Source: Bacillus sp. BA3 (GTDB taxonomy: Bacteria; Bacillota; Bacilli; Bacillales; DSM-1321). Taken from it: 51,267 bases of DNA. The stretch is taken from contig PIZR01000011.1 of the NCBI GenBank assembly GCA_002835675.1, positions 1-51,267 on the forward strand, given 5' to 3'. The position numbers were made by a program, and so were the translations under genes. Positions 34,063-42,434 of this stretch are shown here, piece after piece; position 1 is the first letter of the stretch, and every line of letters begins with the position of its first letter. The notes below the pieces were generated by a model that did not search any database, was not told the DNA's origin, and worked only from the letters and a program-made list of their open reading frames with translations.

Positions 34063-34197
34063 TTATTCTTCACGTTTGGAAAGGCAGCGATCGCATTCCA
34101 TCAGATAGGAATCTGAGTGGTCCACATGTGTTTCACCACATTCCGGGCAATGTTTAAATGAATCGATTATGAGTAAATCTGATTGATTTGCTTGCAT
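34063..34197 (-). CDS. YhfH-like zinc-ribbon protein, copy 5 (first in array)
   Basis: A 44-residue, most diverged member: MQANQSDLLIIDSFKHC, CPECGETHVDHS, SYLMECDRCLSKREE. It keeps both CxxC pairs but loses the EFF-LPPK front, so the zinc ribbon is the conserved part. ATG 34197 follows GAGGGGGAG. It is first in the transcript; the promoter must lie at about 34210-34280 but no clear consensus was found. Confidence 0.8.
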   Translation of the reverse strand: MQANQSDLLIIDSFKHCPECGETHVDHSDSYLMECDRCLSKREE

Positions 34198-34676
34198 GTC
34201 TCGCTCCCCCTCTTTATAGTACAGTTTTTGTTGTTTGCTTGTTGTTATAATACAGTATATACCCGAACTTGGAAAATGTATAGGTATTTTACAGAAAATT
34301 TGAAATTTTTTTCGCTGATTGTCTAAAAACCCTATAGGTAAGGGAATTATCATCTGTTTATTTTTGAATTTACCTTCATGGCAAGTAGGAAATGGAAGAA
34401 ATGACGCTTTTTATAAAACGAAAAAACAAAGAGGGAACGAAACGGACAGACAATTTTCAATGTGTTGTGATAGGCATTAATGTAACAGATGAGAAACAGG
34501 AAAATCAGTGATCAATGAATGCCTGTTTCACAGTCGATGTAACATATAAGAGCTTGTTCTAAAATTTCAGCAAAATTCAAGCAGCAGCGATTATGTGTAA
34601 GTTCCTGTCTGTGTGGTTTTAATACAACAGTAAAGAGGTAACTTGCTAGTAGAAGTACAAAAATGGGAGGTAGCAT
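34198..34676. other. Intergenic region between the zinc-ribbon array and the lipid kinase
   Basis: About 480 nt holding the divergent control regions of the array (minus) and the kinase (plus). I see no gene, no hairpin with a T tract and no clear promoter. The right part has a weak TAATACAAC-type -10 region near 34620. Confidence 0.4.
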
Positions 34677-35567
34677 ATGTCGAAAGCGATGATTATCGTC
34701 AATCCATCTTCAGGTAAGGAAAAAGCAGGAAGGATTTTGCCGAAAGCGGAAAAGGCACTTGGTGAAATTTTTGATGAGGTATGCGTTCGTAAAACGGAAG
34801 GAGAGGGGGATGCTACGGGTTTTGCTAAGGAGGCCTGTGCAGAAATGTTCGATGCTGTCATTTCCATGGGTGGGGATGGAACGGTGAACGAGATAGTGAA
34901 TGGCTTGGGCGAGCAGCAGCATCGGCCTACTTTCGGAATCATTCCACTAGGAACCATCAATGATTTTGCTAGATCTTTGGGAATACCATTGAATCCCAAT
35001 GCTGCCATCGAGATTTTGAAGGATATGAATATTAAGGAATCGGACATAGGGAAGATCAATGACCGTTACTTCATGAATGTGTTGGCAGTTGGGGCAATCG
35101 CAGAGGCCACCTATAATGTTACCGTTGAACAAAAAACCCGTCTTGGTTCTTTTGCATATTTCATTGAAGGAGCAAAAGCGATCATTAAAAAGACTCCGTT
35201 TCCTTTAACGGTTGAACATGATCAGGGAAAGTGGATGGGCGAGGCTCATTTACTAATTGCAACAATGACTAACTCTGTCGGCGGTTTCGAACAACTTGCA
35301 CCAGAGGCGGAAGTGAATGATGGAAAGCTGCACACATTCATCATTAAGGATTTATCTCTTCCTCTCATCGTCAAGATCATTCCCAGTTTGATTAGGGGGG
35401 AGATCATGGGGAATGACGAAGTTGAATATATTAAAACATCCAAGCTCCATTTAACTACTTCAGATGATCTTGCAGTCAATATCGATGGAGATGAAGGCAT
35501 TCTTCTTCCTTTCCAGGCAAATGTACTGCACAAACATCTTCGTCTCTTTGTCCCGGGAACTAAATAG
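34677..35567 (+). CDS. Diacylglycerol/lipid kinase family protein (YegS/BmrU type)
   Basis: A 296-residue cytosolic kinase of the DagK catalytic superfamily. The family nucleotide-binding pattern is present: IIVNPSSGK at the start, SMGGDGTVNEIVNGL (GGDGT) at about 63-77, and PLGTINDFARSLGIP at about 96-110. The C-terminal beta-sandwich ends with NIDGDEGILLPF. The lipid it phosphorylates is not determined by sequence; it is shorter and less typical than DgkB and closer to BmrU. ATG 34677 follows TGGGAGG. It is a single gene with a terminator at 35598. Confidence 0.9.
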   Translation: MSKAMIIVNPSSGKEKAGRILPKAEKALGEIFDEVCVRKTEGEGDATGFAKEACAEMFDAVISMGGDGTVNEIVNGLGEQQHRPTFGIIPLGTINDFARSLGIPLNPNAAIEILKDMNIKESDIGKINDRYFMNVLAVGAIAEATYNVTVEQKTRLGSFAYFIEGAKAIIKKTPFPLTVEHDQGKWMGEAHLLIATMTNSVGGFEQLAPEAEVNDGKLHTFIIKDLSLPLIVKIIPSLIRGEIMGNDEVEYIKTSKLHLTTSDDLAVNIDGDEGILLPFQANVLHKHLRLFVPGTK

Positions 35568-35597
35568 CTTGTTATGTGGGTTCATTGTCTTACTGGG

Positions 35598-35634
35598 AAA
35601 AGCTGATCATGGGTTAGCCAATCAGCTTTTTTTT
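35598..35634 (+). terminator. Terminator after the lipid kinase
   Basis: The stem AAAGCTGAT/ATCAGCTTT with a 13-nt loop is followed by a run of T. Confidence 0.85.
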
Positions 35635-35831
35635 CTATGCGGTTACCCAAGGCTTATTGATGGAGTGGTTTGCGGTGTTCATCGTGCACAACGTAAGCTC
35701 CTTCGCTTTTATAAAAGGTATCATTATTCAGGGGGATTCCAGGTTAGAATAGTTAATGCATGAATGACTGGGTATAAATATGTTACGCTTATAGTTATGA
35801 TTATAGATGAGAGAGGAAGTTTGATGTTTGT

Positions 35832-37865
35832 ATGGAGTTTTTTCTTGTTATATTAGCGCTTCTTATATTGATTGGAGTGTCTAATGTAATTAACCATTTT
35901 ATACCTTTTATACCTGTACCATTAATACAAATAGCACTGGGTGTCATATTGGCACTTTTACCCCTGGGTATGCATGTTGAGATGGAGACGGAATTATTTT
36001 TGCTATTATTCATCGCACCCCTATTATTCAATGATGGCAAAAATGTACCACGAACAGCACTATGGAAGTTGAGAGCACCCATTTTGATGCTTGCACTAGG
36101 CCTGGTATTCATAACGGTTTGGTCAGGCGGGTATTTAATTAATTGGATGATCCCTTCGATACCATTGCCGGCAGCGTTCGCTTTAGCGGCCATTTTGTCA
36201 CCTACGGATGTAGTGGCAGTAAGCGCTTTGGCGAGTCGGGTCAAGTTACCGAAGAGCATCATGCACCTTCTCGAAGGCGAAGGGCTAATGAATGATGCCT
36301 CAGGTTTAGTTGCCTTTAAGTTTGCCGTTGCAGCTACAGTCACTGGTGTTTTCTCCCTAGTCGACGCAACCTTCAGTTTCATATGGATTGCAATTGGTGG
36401 GTTTGTAGGTGGAGCGATACTATCTTTCATCATTATCAGGCTTCGTGTATTTCTTCGCCGTTTAGGGATGGAAGACGTCACGATGCATATGCTGATCCAA
36501 ATCCTAACTCCTTTTATTATTTTCCTCGCTGTGGAACATTTCCACCTTTCTGGGATTTTAGCAGTCGTGGCTGGGGGAATTGTCCATGCCATTGAACGAG
36601 ATCGGGAAATATCACCAACTGTAGAACTTCAAGTCGTTTCAAAGAGTACATGGTCCGTCATTTTATATGTATTGAATGGCCTTGTATTCGTTTTGCTTGG
36701 CTTGCAAATCCCAAGCGTTGCGAAAACTATCTTTCAAGATCCAGCCTTCAATAATGGACAAGTGATCCTTTATATCGTGATCATTACACTTTTCCTCTTC
36801 GCTTTACGATTCATTTGGCTTACGGCTGCCTGGTCGATTGGCTGGATGACGAAAAAAGCGGGAGCCCAAAAACCAGACTTCAAAGCTGCTGGAATCATTA
36901 CCATTTCCGGTGTTCGCGGAGCTGTAACCTTAGCAGGTTCGTTCTCGATTCCATATGTGTTGGCAGATGGAAGTCCTTTTCCTGAGCGTTCGTTAATCAT
37001 TTTCATTGCAGCAGGTGTCATATTGCTGACACTTATTGTTGCGAGTGTATTTCTTCCAATCGTGGCAAGGTCAGAAGAAGAGGAAGTGGTGGACAAGCAG
37101 TCTGACAAAACGAAAGCTGCTGCCATTCACTCACATCAAGCCGCTATTCGGGTGATTGAGTCCCAAATGACAGATGAAAACCGGGAAGCGGCTTTATCGA
37201 TCATTTCCAGGTACTGTACCAAGATCAATGAACTGTCCTATGTAGAACAGGAGAAAGAACCGGCGGCATTAAGGGAAGAAGAGAAGGATCTTCGCTTCAA
37301 GGCCCTTGAAGCAGAGCAAAGATTCTTGGATAAACTTATTAAGGATGAAAAAGTGGACCGGGAAACGGCGTATATATGCAAGGAATACATCCAGCGTATG
37401 GAAGGTGCGGTAACAAATCGACTGAAGTTCCGCTTTTTCAGGTCAGTAACGCTGTTCAGAAGAAGTATGCTGAGGGTTTTAAAATTATTTTTCCCTAATA
37501 AAAGTGAAATAAGAAAAATCAATCTTGAGAGATTGGAAAAGGTCAGGGATCTTAAAATCAGGATGTATAAAGCTGCCATCCAAGAGATACAAGCCGGAAT
37601 TACATCCGATAATCATAAGACATCCTCGATGATCATAGACGAGTATAAAGTGTTGATTTTAAAATGCAAACGTGAAAATAGAGGCCGTACCCCGAGTAAA
37701 ATGGTCGAATATGAAAGAGAGCTGTTCTATAAAGCGATCCAGGCAGAACGGGACGAAGTGCAGGATATGTTTGAAAAACGACAAATCTCCCGTGATGTTT
37801 CCAACATACTCCGCCAGCAAATCAATTTACGGGAAGCACTGACAATCAATGAAAATACACACTGA
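35832..37865 (+). CDS. nhaK: Na+(K+)/H+ antiporter NhaK (CPA1 family)
   Basis: A 677-residue cation/proton antiporter. About 12 membrane helices occupy the first 410 residues, with the ion-binding LSPTDVVAVSAL and LLEGEGLMNDASGLVAFK motifs and GVRGAVTLAGSFSIP. A cytosolic, helix-rich C-terminal tail of about 260 residues follows, with coiled-coil-like, charged segments. Length and sequence are close to what I recall of B. subtilis NhaK (YvgP), which moves Na, K, Li and Rb. ATG 35832 is the only in-frame start compatible with the family N-terminus, though AGAGGAAG lies 12 bases away, a wide spacing. Confidence 0.92.
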   Translation: MEFFLVILALLILIGVSNVINHFIPFIPVPLIQIALGVILALLPLGMHVEMETELFLLLFIAPLLFNDGKNVPRTALWKLRAPILMLALGLVFITVWSGGYLINWMIPSIPLPAAFALAAILSPTDVVAVSALASRVKLPKSIMHLLEGEGLMNDASGLVAFKFAVAATVTGVFSLVDATFSFIWIAIGGFVGGAILSFIIIRLRVFLRRLGMEDVTMHMLIQILTPFIIFLAVEHFHLSGILAVVAGGIVHAIERDREISPTVELQVVSKSTWSVILYVLNGLVFVLLGLQIPSVAKTIFQDPAFNNGQVILYIVIITLFLFALRFIWLTAAWSIGWMTKKAGAQKPDFKAAGIITISGVRGAVTLAGSFSIPYVLADGSPFPERSLIIFIAAGVILLTLIVASVFLPIVARSEEEEVVDKQSDKTKAAAIHSHQAAIRVIESQMTDENREAALSIISRYCTKINELSYVEQEKEPAALREEEKDLRFKALEAEQRFLDKLIKDEKVDRETAYICKEYIQRMEGAVTNRLKFRFFRSVTLFRRSMLRVLKLFFPNKSEIRKINLERLEKVRDLKIRMYKAAIQEIQAGITSDNHKTSSMIIDEYKVLILKCKRENRGRTPSKMVEYERELFYKAIQAERDEVQDMFEKRQISRDVSNILRQQINLREALTINENTH

Positions 37866-37872
37866 TTAACAA

Positions 37873-37907
37873 AAGGAGCACTGCCAATAAATTCGGCAGT
37901 GCTCCTT
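37873..37907 (+). terminator. Terminator after nhaK
   Basis: The perfect stem AAGGAGCACTGCC/GGCAGTGCTCCTT has a 9-nt loop. The T tract is short, so efficiency is uncertain. Confidence 0.75.
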
Positions 37908-37984
37908 CCGGTTTGTGAAGGAAATATCGGAAGGGGCATCGAATTATTAATGTATCCAATAATTGATGAAAGAGGCTGTACTTA

Positions 37985-38509
37985 ATGGAAATGGAAATCG
38001 AGACCATCACCTTAACGCCTTATTTACCGGAACATCTTCACCAGCTTTCCCAGTTTTATTTACCGGGTACACAAACCCCTTTTTCGGCTTTGCCGGAAGA
38101 GTCACTGAAATATTGCCGGGTAGATTGCGACAGGCACCCTATTGTAATATTGGCCGATGGTACCCCTGTTGGCTTTTTCGTTTTACACATTGGCGAAAAC
38201 ATCGCCCCTTTCACCAGCGATAAAAAAGCGATATTACTCCGTGGATTACTTGTTGATCAAAAACATCAGGGCAAAGGGATTGCGAAGAAGGCCTTGCAAA
38301 TCCTTCCGGAATTCGCAAAAGGGATTTTTCCAAACAAGGATTCGATCATTCTGGCAGTGGACGCCATGAACGTGATTGCAAAAACGCTTTATGCAAAAGT
38401 GGGGTATCAGGATACAGGGATTCAAAAAGAAGGCAGATGCGGGTTGATGGAAATAATGGAGTATAGATTAGATTACGATGAACAAGGATATGGAGTAAGG
38501 GATAAATAA
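37985..38509 (+). CDS. GNAT-family N-acetyltransferase
   Basis: A 174-residue acetyltransferase. The acetyl-CoA pyrophosphate loop is QKHQGKGIAKKAL (Q-x2-G-x-G/A) in motif A, preceded by the strand LLRGLLVD and followed by AVDAMNVIAKTLYAKVGYQDTG (motif B). Substrate unknown. ATG 37985 lies nine bases after AGAGG. It is a single gene between two terminators. Confidence 0.87.
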   Translation: MEMEIETITLTPYLPEHLHQLSQFYLPGTQTPFSALPEESLKYCRVDCDRHPIVILADGTPVGFFVLHIGENIAPFTSDKKAILLRGLLVDQKHQGKGIAKKALQILPEFAKGIFPNKDSIILAVDAMNVIAKTLYAKVGYQDTGIQKEGRCGLMEIMEYRLDYDEQGYGVRDK

Positions 38510-38518
38510 CAAACATGT

Positions 38519-38549
38519 AGACTTTTCCAAAAGGGGAGGTCTTTTTTTT
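38519..38549 (+). terminator. Terminator after the acetyltransferase
   Basis: AGACTTTTCC pairs with GGGGAGGTCT through several G-T wobbles, followed by eight T. Confidence 0.75.
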
Positions 38550-38670
38550 GTCCAATTTGTTACAGGTTTCATTATTAAACCAGTGATTTAGAAGGGCTGC
38601 TTTTAATAATCCTGCTGCCTTATGGTACACTTTACTTAATTCAAAATTCGTTAATCGAGGTGTAGTCCTA

Positions 38671-40056
38671 ATGAAAACAGTCGTAGTCGTAGGTGGGGGC
38701 ATTACCGGTTTATCAACCATGTATTATTTACAAAAAACAGTTAAAGCGAGGAGTCTCCCGGTACGATTGATATTAATAGAAGGAAATGAAGAGCTTGGCG
38801 GTAAAATAAGGACTGTGCACGAAGGACCTTTTAAAATTGAAGCGGGTGCTGATTCGATTGTCGCCAGGAAACAAAATATACAACCATTTCTTAAAGAATT
38901 GAACCTGGAGGATCAAGTTGTCTATAATGCGACGGGAAAGTCATTCATCCATACAGACGGGATGCTGAAGGGAATCCCCGAAGATGCCCTTTTCGGAATA
39001 CCAATGAGCCTGGAGTCGCTGGCGAAAAGTGATCTGGTTTCTGCCCAAGGCAAGGTTGACGCTTTAAAGGATTTCTATACAAAAAATGAGACCTTTACGA
39101 AAAATGACTCCATCGGCTTATTTCTTGAAAGCTTCTTAGGCAAGGAATTGGTGCAAAAGCAGATATCGCCTGTCCTTTCTGGTGTTTACTCAGGAAAATT
39201 AAATGAATTGACCATTGCCAAAACACTGCCAGAGATGCTGGATTATAAAAATCAATATGGCAGTATAATACGAGGTCTTTCGGAAAATAAGCAGAAATAC
39301 CAAAGCAAGGGAAATAAGAAGTTCCTTTCGTTTAAAAATGGCTTATCAACATTGGTTGAACGAATTGAGGAAAGCCTCGATATGGTTGAGATTTTAAAAG
39401 GGGTCCGTGTAAATGAAATTGGAAGAAATGATGAGGGGTATATCATTTCATTGGCAAACGGTGAAACGTTCGAAACGGACTTTATCGTGTTGAGTACACC
39501 GCATACCGTTGCCCAGAAATTATTGGGAGATCGGGAGCTGGATGAGGACTTCGACGGCTTGATCAATAGTTCGATGATTAGCGTTTACCTTGGATTCGAT
39601 ATCCCGGACAGCATGCTTCCTAAAGACGGGACAGGTTTCATTGCAGGTGATAATAGTGATTTGATCTGCAATGCATGTACTTGGACAAGCCGGAAATGGG
39701 AGCATACTTCTGAAAACAGTCAGCTTTTGGTAAGGCTTTTTTATAAAAGCTCAAGTCCGGACTATGAACGGTTACGGTCCCTTACAAACCAGGAATTGAT
39801 CTCCGTGGCTTTATGCGACATTAAAAACAGTCTAAGCATTTCTGGTAATCCAATTACGAGTGAAGTGACGAAATGGCATGAAAATATGCCGAACTACCAT
39901 ATTAAACATCCTCAAATCGTTCAATCCCTGGAGGAGAAAATCTCCGAGAGTTATCCGAATGTTTTACTTGCGGGCTGTTCATACAATGGTGTCGGAATCC
40001 CGGATTGTATTGCTGATGGGGAAAAGAAAGCACAAGAAATATGTCTGAAGTTGTAA
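38671..40056 (+). CDS. hemY: Coproporphyrinogen/protoporphyrinogen oxidase (HemY/CgoX)
   Basis: FAD-dependent oxidase of haem synthesis; in Gram-positives it oxidises coproporphyrinogen III to coproporphyrin III. The 461-residue protein starts with the Rossmann motif VVVVGGGITGLSTMYYL and a second FAD contact GNEELGGKIRT. It ends with the FAD-binding CSYNGVGIPDCIADGEKKA. Internal SVYLGF and LSTPHTVA segments are typical. ATG 38671 follows GAGGTG by about eight bases. It is not beside hemE/hemH as usual, so it is probably a second, stand-alone copy. Confidence 0.9.
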   Translation: MKTVVVVGGGITGLSTMYYLQKTVKARSLPVRLILIEGNEELGGKIRTVHEGPFKIEAGADSIVARKQNIQPFLKELNLEDQVVYNATGKSFIHTDGMLKGIPEDALFGIPMSLESLAKSDLVSAQGKVDALKDFYTKNETFTKNDSIGLFLESFLGKELVQKQISPVLSGVYSGKLNELTIAKTLPEMLDYKNQYGSIIRGLSENKQKYQSKGNKKFLSFKNGLSTLVERIEESLDMVEILKGVRVNEIGRNDEGYIISLANGETFETDFIVLSTPHTVAQKLLGDRELDEDFDGLINSSMISVYLGFDIPDSMLPKDGTGFIAGDNSDLICNACTWTSRKWEHTSENSQLLVRLFYKSSSPDYERLRSLTNQELISVALCDIKNSLSISGNPITSEVTKWHENMPNYHIKHPQIVQSLEEKISESYPNVLLAGCSYNGVGIPDCIADGEKKAQEICLKL

Positions 40057-40130
40057 AAGGGGGACTGCCAGATGGCGGTCTCAGACTGTAGATAAACTCG
40101 AGGGAAATTGAGTGTTTGTAAAATTGGAAC

Positions 40131-40219
40131 GTTGATTTCCACTCGAGGCACTCGCTTGCCGGGGTCTCCCCTGGACGCGCTTTTCCCGCAGGAGTCTCGT
40201 ACCTTACGCTCCAATCAAC
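40131..40219 (-). repeat. Dispersed palindromic repeat, copy 1 (internally deleted)
   Basis: An 89-bp GC-rich element bounded by GTTGATTTCC and its inverted partner ATTGGAGCGTAAGG-type sequence. Read on the minus strand it matches the element at 46552-46677 closely at both ends. It lacks about 37-45 bases of the middle, including the segment with GCAGGCGC and GAGGAGGCTCC. Confidence 0.8.
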
Positions 40220-40552
40220 TTTATTTTCCCTTTTAATTAGAACCCTTTTGCCTAGTTTTAAAATTAAGGTGATAAAAATACTTTCTAAAACATTTCCGCT
40301 AAATCCTTGAAATGATTACTTTAGATCAATTGATCAATAGAACGATTTTGTAAACGTCACGATCGTAACACCAGGTATGATAATAATATCCTAGAGTCTC
40401 TTTGAAAACGTGATTAGAAGAGGCCACCAAACATATTTGAGGATCTTTTTTTAGTACAAGGTACGGAAAGAAGATCATCAAAAAAATGGAAGATTCACGA
40501 GAGGTTACCTATTATCTATACCTGATTCATTTCATTTCCAATAGTAAATCAG
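40220..40552. other. AT-rich intergenic stretch right of the repeat
   Basis: About 330 nt without an open reading frame or recognised signal. It is bounded by the repeat on the left and a terminator hairpin on the right. Confidence 0.4.
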
Positions 40553-40582
40553 AATGGACTGCCAGGTGGCAGTCCATTTTTT
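40553..40582 (+). terminator. Terminator-like hairpin before the pot regulator
   Basis: The perfect stem AATGGACTGCC/GGCAGTCCATT with a 4-nt loop is followed by TTTT. Its core (GACTGCCA-TGGC-GTC) recurs right after the hemY stop at about 40065-40081 without a T tract. Confidence 0.85.
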
Positions 40583-40602
40583 ATGCATGCTGGAAATTCA
40601 GT

Positions 40603-40630
40603 TTGAAGTTTCCGGCATTTCCTGTATAAT
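40603..40630 (+). promoter_or_regulatory. Sigma-A promoter of the pot regulator/operon
   Basis: -35 TTGAAG (40603-40608), a 16-nt spacer and -10 TATAAT (40625-40630). Confidence 0.7.
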
Positions 40631-40651
40631 GATATTCGTAAAATTAAACTG

Positions 40652-40702
40652 AAAGTTTACTTATATAAAACTTTATCTACTGTGGGTTTACTATAAGTAA
40701 AC
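40652..40702 (+). promoter_or_regulatory. Operator-like dyads before the pot regulator
   Basis: Two inverted repeats lie in the leader: AAAGTTT-N9-AAACTTT (40652-40674) and GTTTACT-N3-AGTAAAC (40686-40702). Half-site GTTTACT also occurs at 40655-40661. They are good candidates for binding by the XRE-cupin repressor encoded next. Confidence 0.5.
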
Positions 40703-40719
40703 TGTTGAGGGTAAATATG

Positions 40720-41262
40720 ATGCAAATTGGAAAAAAAATAAAGAACCTTCGCTTGAAAAAAGGATTGACCCAGGAAGAATTGGGGGAAAGAACGGATTTA
40801 AGCAAAGGATATATTTCACAGTTGGAAAGGGATCTTAGTTCCCCATCAATTGAAACTCTTTTCAATATTTTAGAAGTGCTTGGCTGCAAGCCGAAGCAGT
40901 TCTTCGATGAAGAGGATCAAGTCCAAAAGGTAGTGTATGAAGAAGAGGCACAAACGTTTTTCATCGATGAAGAACGCGGGTATCAAATCCAGTGGCTCGT
41001 GCCTGAATCGAATGAGAAGGAAATGGAACCTATTCGACTGACTCTCCAGGAAAAGGGGGAGTTCAAACAATTTGAACCATCCTTGTCGGAAACATTCGGC
41101 TATGTATTAAACGGAAGAGTCATTGTAAGGCTTGGTAAACATACGTATTTCGTCAAGGCAGGGGAGTCGATTTATTTTCATGCTTCAGATGAACATCAAA
41201 TCATCAATGATTTTGAAGGTCCTTCCGATTTATTACTCGTGGTGACGGAATCATACTTATAG
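40720..41262 (+). CDS. XRE-family regulator with cupin domain (polyamine regulator)
   Basis: A 180-residue repressor. An N-terminal helix-turn-helix (residues ~6-60: LRLKKGLTQEELGERTDLSKG, split here by function into turn and recognition SKGYISQLERDLSSPS) is followed by a C-terminal cupin sensor domain (about 105-178: YVLNGRVIVRLGKHTYFVKAGESIYF, then HQIIN). This architecture is the PuuR type, which senses polyamines. ATG 40720 lies eight bases after GAGGG; the ATG one codon before is also possible. The potABCD genes start 62 nt downstream, so it most likely controls polyamine import. Confidence 0.88.
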   Translation: MQIGKKIKNLRLKKGLTQEELGERTDLSKGYISQLERDLSSPSIETLFNILEVLGCKPKQFFDEEDQVQKVVYEEEAQTFFIDEERGYQIQWLVPESNEKEMEPIRLTLQEKGEFKQFEPSLSETFGYVLNGRVIVRLGKHTYFVKAGESIYFHASDEHQIINDFEGPSDLLLVVTESYL

Positions 41263-41324
41263 AATTCAAATCAAATGCAATCGCTGAAAATTGATGAGTA
41301 AGGTAATGGAGAGAGGGAAGAGCT

Positions 41325-42434
41325 ATGGCAAACGGGAATATAATACGCTTCGATCAGGTTACGAAGCAATTCGATGATGATACGGTAGTTCTCGATAATG
41401 TTAGTTTTGAAATCGAGAGAGGGAAGTTCTATACGCTCTTGGGTCCTTCCGGATGCGGGAAGACTACGATCCTTCGTTTGATTGCCGGATTTACGGAAGC
41501 CTCCAAAGGTGATATTTACTTTGAAGGAAAAAGGATCAATGATGTGCCAGCCAATAAAAGGCAAGTGAATACGGTATTTCAAGATTATGCACTTTTTCCG
41601 CATTTAAATGTGTTTGAAAATGTAGCATTTGGTCTTCGGATTAAAAAAATGAAAAACTCGGAAGTGGAAATAAAGGTGAAGGAAGCCCTCAGCTTTGTTA
41701 ATTTGGAGGGTTATGAAAAACGGGAGATCAGGGAAATGTCCGGCGGTCAGCGGCAACGGGTGGCGATTGCCAGGGCGATCGTTAATGAACCGGAAGTCAT
41801 CCTTCTTGATGAACCGCTATCTGCCCTCGATTTGAAATTGCGTACAGAAATGCAATATGAATTGCGGGAGCTGCAACAGAGGCTTGGAATCACGTTTATC
41901 TTCGTCACTCATGACCAAGAGGAAGCATTAGCGATGTCAGATGAGATTTTTGTCCTTAACAAAGGGAAAATCCAGCAAAGCGGGACCCCTACGGATATTT
42001 ATGATGAACCGCTGAATCGATTCGTTGCCGATTTCATCGGCGAGTCCAATATTGTAAAAGGAAAAATGATTGAAGATTACCTCGTGGAATTCGTCGGCAG
42101 ACAGTTCGAATGTGTCGACCAAGGATTGAACAGTAATGAGGCTGTCGATATTGTCATCCGCCCGGAAGATTTAGAGATTACTTCCATCAATCGCGGGAAA
42201 CTGCAAGTTCGTGTGGACTCCCAGCTATTTCGCGGAGTTCATTATGAAATCAGCTGCTATGACCATGATGGAAATGAATGGCTTGTCCAATCAACGAGAA
42301 AAGTGGCAGTTGGGGATGAAATAGGTCTGTATTTCGATCCGGAATCCATCCATGTCATGCGATTGGGTGAAACTGAAGAGGAATTCGATAAGCGTCTGGA
42401 AGCGTATCATGATGGGGAAAGTCATGAAGAATAA
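41325..42434 (+). CDS. potA: Spermidine/putrescine ABC transporter ATP-binding protein PotA
   Basis: ATPase subunit (369 residues) of the polyamine importer. Walker A is GPSGCGKTT, Q loop VFQDYALFPHL, signature MSGGQRQR, Walker B VILLDEPLSALD, and switch His FVTHDQEEA. A C-terminal TOBE domain starts at about 240, with the typical FIGESNIVKG junction and IRPEDL. ATG 41325 follows GGAGAGAGGGAAGAG. The 3' end overlaps potB by 11 nt. Confidence 0.95.
   Translation: MANGNIIRFDQVTKQFDDDTVVLDNVSFEIERGKFYTLLGPSGCGKTTILRLIAGFTEASKGDIYFEGKRINDVPANKRQVNTVFQDYALFPHLNVFENVAFGLRIKKMKNSEVEIKVKEALSFVNLEGYEKREIREMSGGQRQRVAIARAIVNEPEVILLDEPLSALDLKLRTEMQYELRELQQRLGITFIFVTHDQEEALAMSDEIFVLNKGKIQQSGTPTDIYDEPLNRFVADFIGESNIVKGKMIEDYLVEFVGRQFECVDQGLNSNEAVDIVIRPEDLEITSINRGKLQVRVDSQLFRGVHYEISCYDHDGNEWLVQSTRKVAVGDEIGLYFDPESIHVMRLGETEEEFDKRLEAYHDGESHEE

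Larger units (their letters stand above)
33379..34197 (-). repeat. Five-unit tandem gene array, period about 167 bp
   Basis: Starts of successive copies are 166, 167, 167 and 178 bp apart. The three downstream units are near-identical in gene and spacer; the two upstream ones are diverged. The gradient suggests growth of the array at its promoter-distal end by unequal recombination. Confidence 0.85.

Noticed and set aside
33379..34197. Possible CRISPR array at the 167-bp repeat
   Set aside because: The units are complete small genes with start, stop and ribosome-binding site; period and content do not fit CRISPR.
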